This document shows positions 7,529 through 16,655 of a stretch of DNA of 64,000 nucleotides, piece after piece. The notes under the pieces were generated by a model, which saw only the letters and a list, made by a program, of their open reading frames with translations, was not told the DNA's origin and did no database searches. The stretch's first letter is position 1; each line of letters begins with the position of its first letter. Source of the DNA: Caldalkalibacillus mannanilyticus JCM 10596 (GTDB taxonomy: Bacteria > Bacillota > Bacilli > Caldalkalibacillales > JCM-10596); the NCBI RefSeq assembly GCF_000615945.1, contig NZ_BAMO01000001.1, positions 124,001 through 188,000 on the forward strand, read 5' to 3'. Both the position numbers and the translations under genes were made by a program.

Positions 7529-10500
7529 GTGAATTATAGTAAAAAAAGTAGGAGATTGTTTGCTATCAATCTAGTCATTCTTTTAATCCTATCCATGTTT
7601 TCAACGGGGCTGGGGTTTGCAGCAGAAAGAAAATCTGCAAGTGTTGATATGAACAGCGTATCTCCACAAGTAGCTACGGCGAAAATTAGTCCACAATTAT
7701 CCAAGGAATTTGATAAAGAAGAGTATGTCACGTATCTTATTCGGATGAAAGAGCAAGTGGATGTTGAGCAAGTGTCTGCACAAGCAATGAAGGTTTCTGT
7801 TGCTAGAAATGAAACACCAGCTGTATCAAAAATGTCTGTACGAAATACAGTTGTAAGCTCCCTTCGAGAAACGTCTAGTATTTCTCAAGCTAGCATTATT
7901 CAATATCTTGACGAAATGAAAGAAAAAGGGGAAGTAAAAGAGTACGAAAGCTTCTTTATTGTCAATGCATTAGCCATTACAAGTACACAAGAAGTAATGG
8001 AGAAGCTAGCCTATCATTATGAAGTAGAAAAGATTCTACCAAATAAAGAGCATTTCTTAGATAAAGTAGAGCGCTCTCCAGAGCAGATCTCGCTTCAAGC
8101 AGGAAAAGAAAATGCTCCTTCTAATATTGAGTGGAACATTGAACAAGTAAATGCTCCACAAGTATGGGAAATGGGCATTGATGGATCTGGGATTGTCATT
8201 GCTAATTTGGATAGTGGTGTAGAGCTAACACATCCAGCTCTACAGCGTAAATGGCGCGGATACGATGCCAATGGAAACATCGCAAACCCTGAGCTTCACT
8301 GGTATGATGCTCATAGCGGTGCTTCACTTCCTACAGACACAGATGGACATGGAACGCATGTTATGGGTACATCTGTTGGATCTGAAGAAAATGGAACCAA
8401 TGTGGTTGGTGTCGCACCAGGTGCACAATGGATCGCGGTACGTATCTTTAACCCGTCTACCACAGACCAAATTATTTTACGAGGTGGTCAGTGGATTCTT
8501 GCACCAGTAGACAGTGAAGGAAATCTTCACCCTGAATTAGCACCCGATGTGGTGACCAACTCTTGGGGTGGCGGTCCTGGAATTAATGAATGGTTCCGTC
8601 CTATTGTTCAAGCTTGGAGAGCAGCGGAAATCTTCCCTGAGTTCTCGGCAGGTAACACAAGAGCAACCAATCCAGGAGGACCTGGTTCTGTAGCAACTCC
8701 TGCGAACTATCCAGAATCTTTTGCTGTAGGGGCAACAGATATCAATAATAATCTAGCTGGATTTTCTCTTAGAGGTCCTTCCCCTTATGGAGAAATCAAG
8801 CCTCAAGTATCTGCTCCTGGAGTCAATATTCGTTCTTCTGTTCCGGGCGGTGGCTATGAAGGTGGTTGGAATGGTACCTCCATGTCTGGACCACACGTAT
8901 CTGGTTTAGTTGCTTTATTGTTACAGGTTAACTCTTCGTTAACGGTTGATCAATTAGAAGAAATTATTGAATCCACAGCGATTCCTTTGACAAATAGTGA
9001 ATACCCAGAAGTACCTAACAATGGCTTTGGTCATGGTCTCATCAACTGCTATGATGCCGTGATGTCAATCCTAAGTGGTTTAGGAAGTGTGTCTGGTCGA
9101 GTAACAACAGAAGGAGATGATTTTGATCCACCAGTATTGGATCACACTCCTGTAACGAATGCTTTTTCAGGAAGCGATATTCCACTAACAGCACAAGTAT
9201 CTGATAATGTAGGTGTTGTTACTGTGGAAGCATTTGCTCGTACAGTAGGATCTGCTCATTGGACATTTATCCCAATGGATCGCACAGCAGGGGACTACAA
9301 AGCAGGTACCTACCAAGGAGATATTCCGAGATTCTTAGTTAGCTCCAGTGGAGTAGAGTACTATCTACGTGTCAATGATTACGGCAATAATGGGTTTAAA
9401 ACAAATACCTATAGAATTGATGTTTCTGATGGAATTACACCTGGATACTTCCAAGATTTCGAAACGAATATCATGGGTATTGAAACAGGCGGACAAAACA
9501 ATTCGTGGGAGTGGGGAGTACCAACTAGCGGACCTAACGGGGCTTATTCCGGTGAGAAAGTCATGGCTACGAATTTAAGCGGGCTGTATCCTAATGGCTC
9601 GAATGCTTATATGAAGCTACCACCTTTGGATTTAAAAGCTGAGGAGGATGGTGCATTACTAAGCTTCAAGCATTGGTATGATTTTGAGAACAACTATGAT
9701 TATGGTGCTGTTTTTGTGGCAGCAGAATCTACTGATTTTCAATTAAGAGAGGTTACACGTTTTACTGGCACTAGTGATGGATGGCAAACAACCTTTATTG
9801 ATTTAAGAGAATTTGCCGGAGAGCAAGTCCATCTTCTATTTAATATGTACTCTGATGGAAGTGTAAATAGAGCAGGCTGGTACTTAGATGATATTCAGCT
9901 GCAAGAAATTGATAATGTTCCTCCAGCAGCACCAGCAAACTTACAGGCTGAGGCTGATTCAATCGGGAATGTGAATCTATCTTGGGAGCCTGTAGCGGAT
10001 GAAGATCTTGCTAAATACTATGTCTATCGTTCTACTGAATCAGGTGTAAACTATGAAAAAGTTGGTACATCTACTACACCATCCTACACAGATGGAGATA
10101 CGCCTTTTGCTTCCACATTCTACTATGTTGTTAAAGCAGTAGATTACAGTGGTAATGAAAGTGCTCCTTCCAATGAAGCATCTGTAACGATTACTCCTCC
10201 AGTTGTGATCTTTAGCGATGATTTCGAAGGAGAAGATGATAACGGATGGACTCATAGCGGTGCCAATGATCCGTGGCAAAGAGGTGTTCCAACAGCAGGA
10301 CCAGCAAATGCTGTTTCTGGTGAAAAAGTCTGGGCTACGAATTTAAGTGGAGACTATCAAAACAATACGAATGCTAGTCTAGTATCTCCTGCAATTGACT
10401 TAACGTCTGTAGATAACGCGATTCTAAGCTTCTATCATTGGTATGAGATTGAAACAAGATGGGATCATGGTTATGTTGAAGTAAGTACAGATAATGGTCA

Positions 10501-12988
10501 GAATTGGATCCAGCTTGCTGACTACAATCATTCTACTGAGGGTAGAGAGTGGGCAGAAGTGTCTATTAATCTCAATGAATATGTAGGAGAAACCGTTCAA
10601 GTACGCTACCGTTTAACTTCTGATAATTCAGTTGTTAAAAAAGGTTGGTATATTGATAACTTTAGAATTCTTTCTATTCAAGGCGATGCAGGAACCGATA
10701 AGAAGAATGCAGATGAATTCCTAAAAGCAATCGATTCAAAAGATAAAGAAAAAGAAAAGGATCAGAAAGCAAAACCATTATTCCCTTATCTTACACCAGA
10801 TTTTGCAGTGAAAAAGAAACCTGTGTATGATGAGCCTCAATATGATTTCAGCAAAAAGGAAAAAGCTGAAAAGGTAGAAACGATTGTAAAAGCAGTAGAG
10901 GCAAAAGTAGAAGGAGCGACACCTCAAGCTTTACCAGCACATGCTACGGTAACAGTTCTTGAAACAGGACGCTCAACCAAAACAGATGCAAGCAACGGAA
11001 GATACCATTTGGTGCATGCAGCTGGAGACTTCACTCTTCGTGCAGAAGCCTATGGATATTATCCAAGTGAGAAATCTGTATCCATCTCGGATGGGGAGAA
11101 TGCGGTTGTCAACTTTGCTTTACAAGCTATTCCATTTGGTACTGTAACGGGTATCATTTCTGATGAGAGATCAGGAGAGCCTATTGCTAATGCAACAATT
11201 CTAGTGAGAGAAGATTCTCGCATTAGTCCTGTAGTTACGGATGAAAATGGTTCCTTTACACTTGATGTATTAGAAGGAACTTATACACTCGTGGTGACAG
11301 CAGCTGATTACTATAATAACGAAGTAACTGTGGAAGTTCCAGGAAACCAAACAGTGACGGCGAATGTTGGGTTAAAACCATTTATAGGTTATGCAGGAGA
11401 GATTGCCTATGATGATGGAGAGCCTGAAAACGCAAGAGCATTCTACGATGCTGGCAATGGTTGGGCTGTCAGAATGACTCCAGAAAATGGAGCCGCTCAA
11501 GTCATTGGAGCGAAATTCCGTTTCTGGGACACTTCATGGCCAACCCCTGGAGGAACTGCTTTCAAATATGCTGTATATGATGCAAGTGGACCAAATGGTG
11601 CACCAGGTCGCGTTCTTGCAGGACCATTTGATGGAACGGCTCTACGTGACGGTCAATGGACGGAAGTAAGCTTCCCTGAGAGTGTTATGGTAGAGGGAGA
11701 CTTCTACATTGTCTATATTCAAGCATCACCAAATCCAAATGCACCTGGTTTAGCAACAGACGAAAGCAGTCCAAATGCAATGCGTGGATGGCAGCTAGTT
11801 GGAGGAGCTTGGAATCCAACTCCAGAGGAGCAAGGAAACTATATGATTCGTGCCCTTGTTCAATATCCGGTAGGAGCTCCAGCAATTACCTCACCTTCAA
11901 ACGATTCCTTTACAAATAGTGAAGCAATTACTGTAACAGGAATCTCTAGTGCAAATGGAGCTACTGTCAAACTATACAATGGAGATGAAGAAGTTGGATC
12001 TGGAATTGTAGAAGAAGGTCAATTCTCTATTGAAACGACTCTACACGATGGTGAAAATTTATTATCTACAGAGGCAGTTGTAGATGGTAAGCTTACCGAT
12101 CGCTCAGAGCCAATTCGTGTGACGCTAGATCAGGCAGCTCCAGATTTAGAGGTTACTTCACCAGTGGATGGACAGAAGCAGAACCAAGAAGTATTACATG
12201 TAAATGGTTCCGTTTCAGATGCTCATTTCGATGCTTTAACGGTGAATGGAAACGATGTGCAAGTGAATGAAGATGGCTCATTTAGCTATCGCATGCTTGT
12301 CAATGCTGGTGAGAATGTCATTACAGTAGTAGCTACTGACTTGGCAGGTAACGAAACGACAGTAACAAGAACAATCGAAGTTGTTCTAGGAGAGCTTGTG
12401 ATTAGCAATGTAACGCCTGCTGAGGATGTGCATATTACGTCAGGAGAAACAGTTCATGTTTCCTTCGAAGCAGCAGAAGGATTAGGAGCAGCATTTAGAG
12501 TAGAAGTACCACTTATGATGAGTGGAGGTAGAGCGAATGAAATCGTCATGACTGAAACCGCTCCTGGATTCTATGAAGGAAGCTGGACGACTCCTGCAAA
12601 CCTCAACGTATCTGGAGCCATTGTTGTCGTACGTGCTTGGGATGAAGCTGGAAATGGAGCAGAGGCATTAGCCGCTGGTAAATTGTATATTTCAACTGGG
12701 GGATCAAGTAATCCAGATCCAGATCCAATTGAAGAAGGACCGACGGCTGTGATCGTCGCTCCTGACTCAGGAAATAAGAATAAAAACATTTCCTTTGATG
12801 CTTCTCGTTCAAGTGATAACAACGGAAAGATTCGTTCATATGAATGGGATTTCGGCGATGGAACAACAGCGTCGAAAGCGAAGGTTAAACACAAGTATAA
12901 GCAAGCGGGAACGTATACCGTTACTCTCACAGTAACCAATAGAGCTGGAGAAACGGCTACGACGACGCATACGATTGAGATTAGATAA
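7529..12988 (+). CDS. Secreted multidomain subtilisin-family protease, bacillopeptidase F-like
   Basis: The 1819-residue preproprotein begins with a signal peptide (about 1-31) and a propeptide-like region. The S8 catalytic domain follows, with Asp228 (LDSGVEL), His274 (DGHGTHV) and Ser451 (NGTSMSGPH). Next come an immune inhibitor A/MAM-like module (about 640-795), a fibronectin III domain, a second MAM-like copy (about 895-1060), a lysine-rich linker, two carboxypeptidase-regulatory-like beta domains, Ig-like repeats, and a C-terminal PKD domain with SYEWDFGDG. Bacillus subtilis Bpr has a similar but shorter layout (about 1430 residues). It is probably an extracellular nutrient protease. 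There is no LPXTG, so release or loose attachment is likely. The start is GTG, with AAGGAG 10 nt upstream. Confidence 0.92.
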   Translation: MNYSKKSRRLFAINLVILLILSMFSTGLGFAAERKSASVDMNSVSPQVATAKISPQLSKEFDKEEYVTYLIRMKEQVDVEQVSAQAMKVSVARNETPAVSKMSVRNTVVSSLRETSSISQASIIQYLDEMKEKGEVKEYESFFIVNALAITSTQEVMEKLAYHYEVEKILPNKEHFLDKVERSPEQISLQAGKENAPSNIEWNIEQVNAPQVWEMGIDGSGIVIANLDSGVELTHPALQRKWRGYDANGNIANPELHWYDAHSGASLPTDTDGHGTHVMGTSVGSEENGTNVVGVAPGAQWIAVRIFNPSTTDQIILRGGQWILAPVDSEGNLHPELAPDVVTNSWGGGPGINEWFRPIVQAWRAAEIFPEFSAGNTRATNPGGPGSVATPANYPESFAVGATDINNNLAGFSLRGPSPYGEIKPQVSAPGVNIRSSVPGGGYEGGWNGTSMSGPHVSGLVALLLQVNSSLTVDQLEEIIESTAIPLTNSEYPEVPNNGFGHGLINCYDAVMSILSGLGSVSGRVTTEGDDFDPPVLDHTPVTNAFSGSDIPLTAQVSDNVGVVTVEAFARTVGSAHWTFIPMDRTAGDYKAGTYQGDIPRFLVSSSGVEYYLRVNDYGNNGFKTNTYRIDVSDGITPGYFQDFETNIMGIETGGQNNSWEWGVPTSGPNGAYSGEKVMATNLSGLYPNGSNAYMKLPPLDLKAEEDGALLSFKHWYDFENNYDYGAVFVAAESTDFQLREVTRFTGTSDGWQTTFIDLREFAGEQVHLLFNMYSDGSVNRAGWYLDDIQLQEIDNVPPAAPANLQAEADSIGNVNLSWEPVADEDLAKYYVYRSTESGVNYEKVGTSTTPSYTDGDTPFASTFYYVVKAVDYSGNESAPSNEASVTITPPVVIFSDDFEGEDDNGWTHSGANDPWQRGVPTAGPANAVSGEKVWATNLSGDYQNNTNASLVSPAIDLTSVDNAILSFYHWYEIETRWDHGYVEVSTDNGQNWIQLADYNHSTEGREWAEVSINLNEYVGETVQVRYRLTSDNSVVKKGWYIDNFRILSIQGDAGTDKKNADEFLKAIDSKDKEKEKDQKAKPLFPYLTPDFAVKKKPVYDEPQYDFSKKEKAEKVETIVKAVEAKVEGATPQALPAHATVTVLETGRSTKTDASNGRYHLVHAAGDFTLRAEAYGYYPSEKSVSISDGENAVVNFALQAIPFGTVTGIISDERSGEPIANATILVREDSRISPVVTDENGSFTLDVLEGTYTLVVTAADYYNNEVTVEVPGNQTVTANVGLKPFIGYAGEIAYDDGEPENARAFYDAGNGWAVRMTPENGAAQVIGAKFRFWDTSWPTPGGTAFKYAVYDASGPNGAPGRVLAGPFDGTALRDGQWTEVSFPESVMVEGDFYIVYIQASPNPNAPGLATDESSPNAMRGWQLVGGAWNPTPEEQGNYMIRALVQYPVGAPAITSPSNDSFTNSEAITVTGISSANGATVKLYNGDEEVGSGIVEEGQFSIETTLHDGENLLSTEAVVDGKLTDRSEPIRVTLDQAAPDLEVTSPVDGQKQNQEVLHVNGSVSDAHFDALTVNGNDVQVNEDGSFSYRMLVNAGENVITVVATDLAGNETTVTRTIEVVLGELVISNVTPAEDVHITSGETVHVSFEAAEGLGAAFRVEVPLMMSGGRANEIVMTETAPGFYEGSWTTPANLNVSGAIVVVRAWDEAGNGAEALAAGKLYISTGGSSNPDPDPIEEGPTAVIVAPDSGNKNKNISFDASRSSDNNGKIRSYEWDFGDGTTASKAKVKHKYKQAGTYTVTLTVTNRAGETATTTHTIEIR

Positions 12989-13005
12989 GAAGGTTTAATG
13001 AAATA

Positions 13006-13062
13006 ACTCCTAGTGAGGAAGGTAGATTCTATTTGAGTCTACATCTTACTAGGAGTTTTTTA
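13006..13062 (+). terminator. Terminator after the subtilase gene
   Basis: ACTCCTAGT (13006-13014) and ACTAGGAGT (13048-13056) form a stem followed by a T-run. It overlaps any upstream start proposed for the response regulator, which argues for the later GTG start there. Confidence 0.85.
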
Positions 13063-13084
13063 TATAGAACGAAAAAAATATTAT

Positions 13085-13133
13085 TTGACATAAAGAAAGG
13101 AGAGAATATAATAGTAATTGATAATCATTTTCA
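13085..13133 (+). promoter_or_regulatory. Sigma-A promoter with overlapping Fur box
   Basis: TTGACA at 13085-13090 and TATAAT at 13107-13112 are separated by 16 bp, both perfect hexamers. TGATAATCATTTTCA at 13119-13133 matches the 7-1-7 Fur consensus TGATAATNATTATCA with one difference and covers the expected start site. Repression by Fur when iron is plentiful is the direct reading. Confidence 0.85.
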
Positions 13134-13164
13134 ATTGAGATCTAATTTACTAGGGAGTGATCTG

Positions 13165-13866
13165 GTGGAAAGCATATTAATTATTGATGATGATGAACAA
13201 TTAACACAGATTATGACCATGTATTTAGAGAAGGATGGATACAAAGTATTTTGGGCTGAAGACGGAATTACCGGACAGAAGTTTTGTGAACAATTGACTC
13301 CCAGCCTGATTATTATGGACGTGATGCTGCCAGGAATAGATGGTTTAGGATTATGTAAGCATTTGCGTTATAATCAATGCTTTATTCCTATCTTAATGGT
13401 TTCAGCTAAAAATAATGTGAATGATCGGATTAGCGGGCTAGAAATCGGAGCAGATGATTATTTATGTAAACCATTTAGTATGAATGAATTAGTAGTGAGA
13501 GTTAAAACATTGCTTAGGAGATGGGGAAACTATGATGAATCGTTCTCTCCTAAACCAGCGTTATGGATAGATTCTGATAAGAAAAAATTATATCACTTAG
13601 GAAATGAAGTAGAATTAACGAGTACTGAGTACACTATAATGGATACATTCTTGAAACAACAAGGGAAGGTATTTAGTCGAGAAGAATTGATGTTAAGGCT
13701 AAGGGGGATCGATCACTTGCATCTGACAGAGAGGGCGATTGATTTTCATATTACAAACTTACGTAAAAAAATAGAAAAGGATCCTAAAAAACCGAAATAT
13801 ATTAAGACATTATGGGGAATGGGCTATCAATTTCAAGGAGGGGAGGAACAGAATTGTGAAAAATAA
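13165..13866 (+). CDS. OmpR-family response regulator of an iron-linked two-component system
   Basis: The receiver domain starts with ILIIDDDE and has the phosphoacceptor in IIMDVMLPG and the conserved Lys in YLCKPFS. The C-terminal winged helix (about 135-233) ends with IKTLWGMGYQF. The GTG at 13165 is chosen because AGGGAG lies just upstream. Longer frames reach back through the promoter, Fur box and a terminator. Its end overlaps the kinase start by 11 bp. The gene sits behind a Fur-controlled promoter and ahead of siderophore-binding genes, so it probably controls that locus in answer to an iron or siderophore signal. Confidence 0.9.
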   Translation: MESILIIDDDEQLTQIMTMYLEKDGYKVFWAEDGITGQKFCEQLTPSLIIMDVMLPGIDGLGLCKHLRYNQCFIPILMVSAKNNVNDRISGLEIGADDYLCKPFSMNELVVRVKTLLRRWGNYDESFSPKPALWIDSDKKKLYHLGNEVELTSTEYTIMDTFLKQQGKVFSREELMLRLRGIDHLHLTERAIDFHITNLRKKIEKDPKKPKYIKTLWGMGYQFQGGEEQNCEK

Positions 13867-14791
13867 TAGACATAATGAGGTTGAAAAACTTTACTTCATT
13901 TTCATATTTCAATTTCTTTCCTTAGTTGTCCTCCTATTAAGTTGTTATTTCTATCCTCATGTTTATACGTATCTTATAGGGGGCATTTTATTTTTAGCTT
14001 TTTCGGTTTATCTAGTGATACATATACAACAGTTCTTTGACCATAACATGCAAAGGGTTGAACAAGAATTGCTGTATGAAAAGAAGATTAAACAGCAAAT
14101 GGTTGAAGATCTAAGCCATGAAATAAAAACTCCCTTAAGTACACTTAGAGGGCAAATGGAGGCGATGATGGATGGTTTGTTAGAAGCTGACGAAAAGACA
14201 TTGCAGCTATCTATTAAACAGATTGATAGAATAACAGACCTAGTAGATGAATTAGATGTTTCTTTAGATGCTTTGCATTTAACGGGTAAATTAAAAGCAG
14301 TAAGTTTATCTGATTTTTTGAAACAAATTTCCTCTAACTTTGAACTCATATGTCAGTCTAAGGGAGCGAGTTATGAAATGATTAACCACCTAAAGTACGA
14401 CTATGAGTTATTGTTAGATGTAAATCGTATGTATCAAGCTTTTTTTAACATTCTTAGCAATTCTATCAAATTTATTCGAGCTAAGAACCCTACTTTTAAG
14501 CTCATTGTTGAAGAGTCTGAACATCATATTCACTTTTTTTTAGCTGATAATGGAGTGGGAATTTCCGAGGAAGATGAACCTTATGTATTCGAAAGATTAT
14601 ACAAGGGCGACTTCAGCAGAAAGAGAGAGAAGGATTCAAGCTCAGGCTTGGGTCTTTTTATTACAAAAGAAATTGTCCAATATCATGGGGGTCAAATTAT
14701 GATTTCTCATCCATCCATCTGTGGATCAGGTTGTACTTTGTTAATAAAGTTACCTAAGCCAAAGCTTTGGGTGTCTAAAAACTTCACGTAG
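13856..14791 (+). CDS. Intramembrane-sensing sensor histidine kinase
   Basis: The kinase has 311 residues. Two membrane helices (about 12-33 and 37-56) are separated by only a few residues, so there is essentially no extracellular sensor domain. HisKA follows (DLSHEIKTPLSTLRG, phospho-His near residue 86). The ATPase domain has the N box (NILSNSIKF), DNGVGI and SSGLGLFITKE. Such kinases usually sense through the membrane or through partner proteins. The next genes encode cytoplasmic binding-protein-like polypeptides, which makes a protein partner attractive but unproven. The start GTG overlaps the response regulator end. Confidence 0.9.
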   Translation: MKNNRHNEVEKLYFIFIFQFLSLVVLLLSCYFYPHVYTYLIGGILFLAFSVYLVIHIQQFFDHNMQRVEQELLYEKKIKQQMVEDLSHEIKTPLSTLRGQMEAMMDGLLEADEKTLQLSIKQIDRITDLVDELDVSLDALHLTGKLKAVSLSDFLKQISSNFELICQSKGASYEMINHLKYDYELLLDVNRMYQAFFNILSNSIKFIRAKNPTFKLIVEESEHHIHFFLADNGVGISEEDEPYVFERLYKGDFSRKREKDSSSGLGLFITKEIVQYHGGQIMISHPSICGSGCTLLIKLPKPKLWVSKNFT

Positions 14792-14812
14792 TGAGGTTTT
14801 CTTTTTTTTTTT
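14777..14812 (+). terminator. Terminator overlapping the kinase stop codon
   Basis: AAAACTTCAC and GTGAGGTTTT (with one G-T pair) form a stem around a 3-nt loop, followed by a long T-run. The stop codon TAG lies in the loop and stem. Read-through to the next genes is therefore limited, and these have their own Fur box. Confidence 0.75.
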
Positions 14813-14866
14813 GAAAATCTCACATTTTCCTAACAAATTGCTCACACTTTTCAAATAGTTACCCAT

Positions 14867-14894
14867 TATGATAAGTGAATGAGAATGATTATTA
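14867..14894 (+). promoter_or_regulatory. Fur box and -10 element for the siderophore operon
   Basis: TATGAT at 14867-14872 is a likely -10. TGAGAATGATTATTA at 14880-14894 resembles the Fur consensus, differing mainly at the fourth base and the last two. It lies 20 bp before the first gene of the binding-protein series. The -35 is poor. Confidence 0.7.
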
Positions 14895-14914
14895 TTAATA
14901 TGTAGGGGGGCTAC

Positions 14915-15781
14915 ATGCAAATAGAATACTATTCACTTCATGCTAACCTTGGCTCATTTACCGGAAAGTCTAGAATAATAAGCCTAATGCCACATATCAC
15001 GGATCATTTAATCTCACTCAATATACAACCTGTTGGAACGGTTACAGTTGATGATAATGAGGTTGAATTTCAAAAATATCTACGCCCCTATTTGCCACAA
15101 AGTATAGGACTGGGAAGAGCTAGACATCCCAACATAGGAAAAATCAATGATTTACAGCCAGACATTATTATAGGTGAGGCAAAGAAGCACTTGTGTTTTA
15201 TAGATTCACTTTCTGCTATTGCTCCAACTATTCTCTTTAAGGATCTAACCGTTGATTGGAAGTCTGTTCTGATGTTCCTTGCTTCTCTATTTGACCGTCA
15301 ACTACTAGCTAATAGTCAGTTGAAAGAATTCTATTTGAAGATAGAAGGGTATAGGAATCAATTGAAGAATCTTCCTGGAAAAAACATTGTACTATCTAAT
15401 ATGTGGAAAAATAATATTTATCGAATTTATACACCACATAGTCATCTCGGCAAGCTACTCTATAAAGATCTCGGATTGCCTGTAGAAGGTATTAGTATAT
15501 TTAAAGGAACCAACAAGCCTTTAATTACAATGGGAATCAATGAGGTTCTTCATTCAGCTATAGATGATTTTTTTATCTTAACTGAAGATACTCTAGATAA
15601 AAGGGTCAATTTGACAGATTTTATAGATGAAGAAAAAGGGGACTATGCTCCTCGTATTCATTCCTTTATAGGCTTAAAAGACGGAGTGGAAGGCAAAGGT
15701 TTAATCCTTTATAATCTGATTCTTACTCAGTTAATCGAAACTATTTTACAAAATAGCAAAGAGGTGCAAAGAATTGTCTAA
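14915..15781 (+). CDS. Signal-less FecB/FhuD-like binding-protein homologue (1)
   Basis: This 288-residue protein resembles the class III (FecB/FhuD) binding fold, with RIISLMPHITDHL near the start and PDIIIGEAKKH at about residue 87. It shares with its two neighbours the motif HSHLGKLLYKDLGL and the C-terminal GKGLILYNLIL. There is no signal peptide or lipobox, so it should stay in the cytoplasm. The start ATG has AGGGGGG upstream. Parts of the second lobe are shortened. In Bacillus Btr, a similar fold fused to AraC senses ferric bacillibactin in the cytoplasm. Here the domain stands alone. A sensor or intracellular carrier for siderophore is inference. Confidence 0.75.
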   Translation: MQIEYYSLHANLGSFTGKSRIISLMPHITDHLISLNIQPVGTVTVDDNEVEFQKYLRPYLPQSIGLGRARHPNIGKINDLQPDIIIGEAKKHLCFIDSLSAIAPTILFKDLTVDWKSVLMFLASLFDRQLLANSQLKEFYLKIEGYRNQLKNLPGKNIVLSNMWKNNIYRIYTPHSHLGKLLYKDLGLPVEGISIFKGTNKPLITMGINEVLHSAIDDFFILTEDTLDKRVNLTDFIDEEKGDYAPRIHSFIGLKDGVEGKGLILYNLILTQLIETILQNSKEVQRIV

Positions 15782-16655
15782 AGTTAATGTTAGAGTCATC
15801 GCTAAACAACTTGATAGAATCACCTCGTCTAGACCAAGGCGAATTGTTGCATTAACCCCTCATTTCGTGGATTACTTACTCACTTTAGAAGTGGTTCCCG
15901 TTGGAGTTGTTAGCGAAGATGAACTCGGTACCAAGTTTGATCCGTGCGTAGATCCGATCAAGCATGTAGTACAAAGTGTCGGAAAGAGCAAATCACCTGG
16001 ACTAGATAAAATAAGAGAGCTTGAACCTGATTTAATTCTAGGTGAGGCTAAAAAACATCTGCCTTTTTATAAGGAGTTAGAAGGAATCGCTCCAACTATC
16101 ATTGTGAAGGATTTAAGTGTCGATTGGAAAAAAATCCTTTTTTTCTTAGCGGATATTTTAGATAAAAGAGAGATGGCTGAACAAAAGTTAGCTGATTTTG
16201 AACAAAACCTAACGTCATTGAAAGAAAAGTATTTTTCGTTTTTTGGCAATCAAACCATCTTAATGGTCAATGTTTGGAAAACGGAGGGTTTTCAAGTTTA
16301 TCACTACGATAGTCACCTAGGTAAGCTGATTTATGAACATTTAGGAATGAAGAAGGCTCAGGAATTGTTCATTGAATCCAAATATTTTGGTCATAAATTT
16401 ATGTTTCCACATAGGCTTGAGCAACTCTCTCAACTAGATCCAGATTATCTATGGATTTTTAACACAACAGGAGAAAAGGCACAAAGGATATTAGGTGATA
16501 TGACAAAAAGGCAAGAGTTCCAAGACTTATCTTGCGTGAAAAAGAAACAGGTCTTGTATTTGGGGAGTCTGAAGGATGGGAATGAGGGCAAAAGTGTACC
16601 TCACTACTCGCGTATCTTAAATGAAATTTGTAAACAAATGGAGGCAAAAGCATGA
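15774..16655 (+). CDS. Signal-less FecB/FhuD-like binding-protein homologue (2)
   Basis: The second copy has 293 residues and no export signal. Recognisable parts are RIVALTPHFVDYLL, PDLILGEAKKH at about 87, and DSHLGKLIYEHLGM at about 180. Lobe 2 (residues 200-290) is more complete than in the previous gene, and its C-terminus ends with LKDGNEGKS then LNEICKQ. The TTG start at 15774 has GAGGTG upstream and overlaps the previous gene by 8 bp. Its stop overlaps the next start by 4 bp (ATGA). The tight coupling implies equal production of the three related proteins. Cytoplasmic location is inferred from the absence of a signal sequence. Confidence 0.75.
   Translation: MSKVNVRVIAKQLDRITSSRPRRIVALTPHFVDYLLTLEVVPVGVVSEDELGTKFDPCVDPIKHVVQSVGKSKSPGLDKIRELEPDLILGEAKKHLPFYKELEGIAPTIIVKDLSVDWKKILFFLADILDKREMAEQKLADFEQNLTSLKEKYFSFFGNQTILMVNVWKTEGFQVYHYDSHLGKLIYEHLGMKKAQELFIESKYFGHKFMFPHRLEQLSQLDPDYLWIFNTTGEKAQRILGDMTKRQEFQDLSCVKKKQVLYLGSLKDGNEGKSVPHYSRILNEICKQMEAKA

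Noticed and set aside
12571-12939. Antisense reading frames inside the subtilase gene (122 and 87 residues)
   Set aside because: They lie opposite a conserved gene, have no ribosome binding site, and mirror its codon pattern.
13033-13164. Longer N-terminus for the response regulator
   Set aside because: It would run through a terminator, a perfect promoter and a Fur box. The GTG at 13165 has a ribosome binding site and starts the receiver domain correctly.
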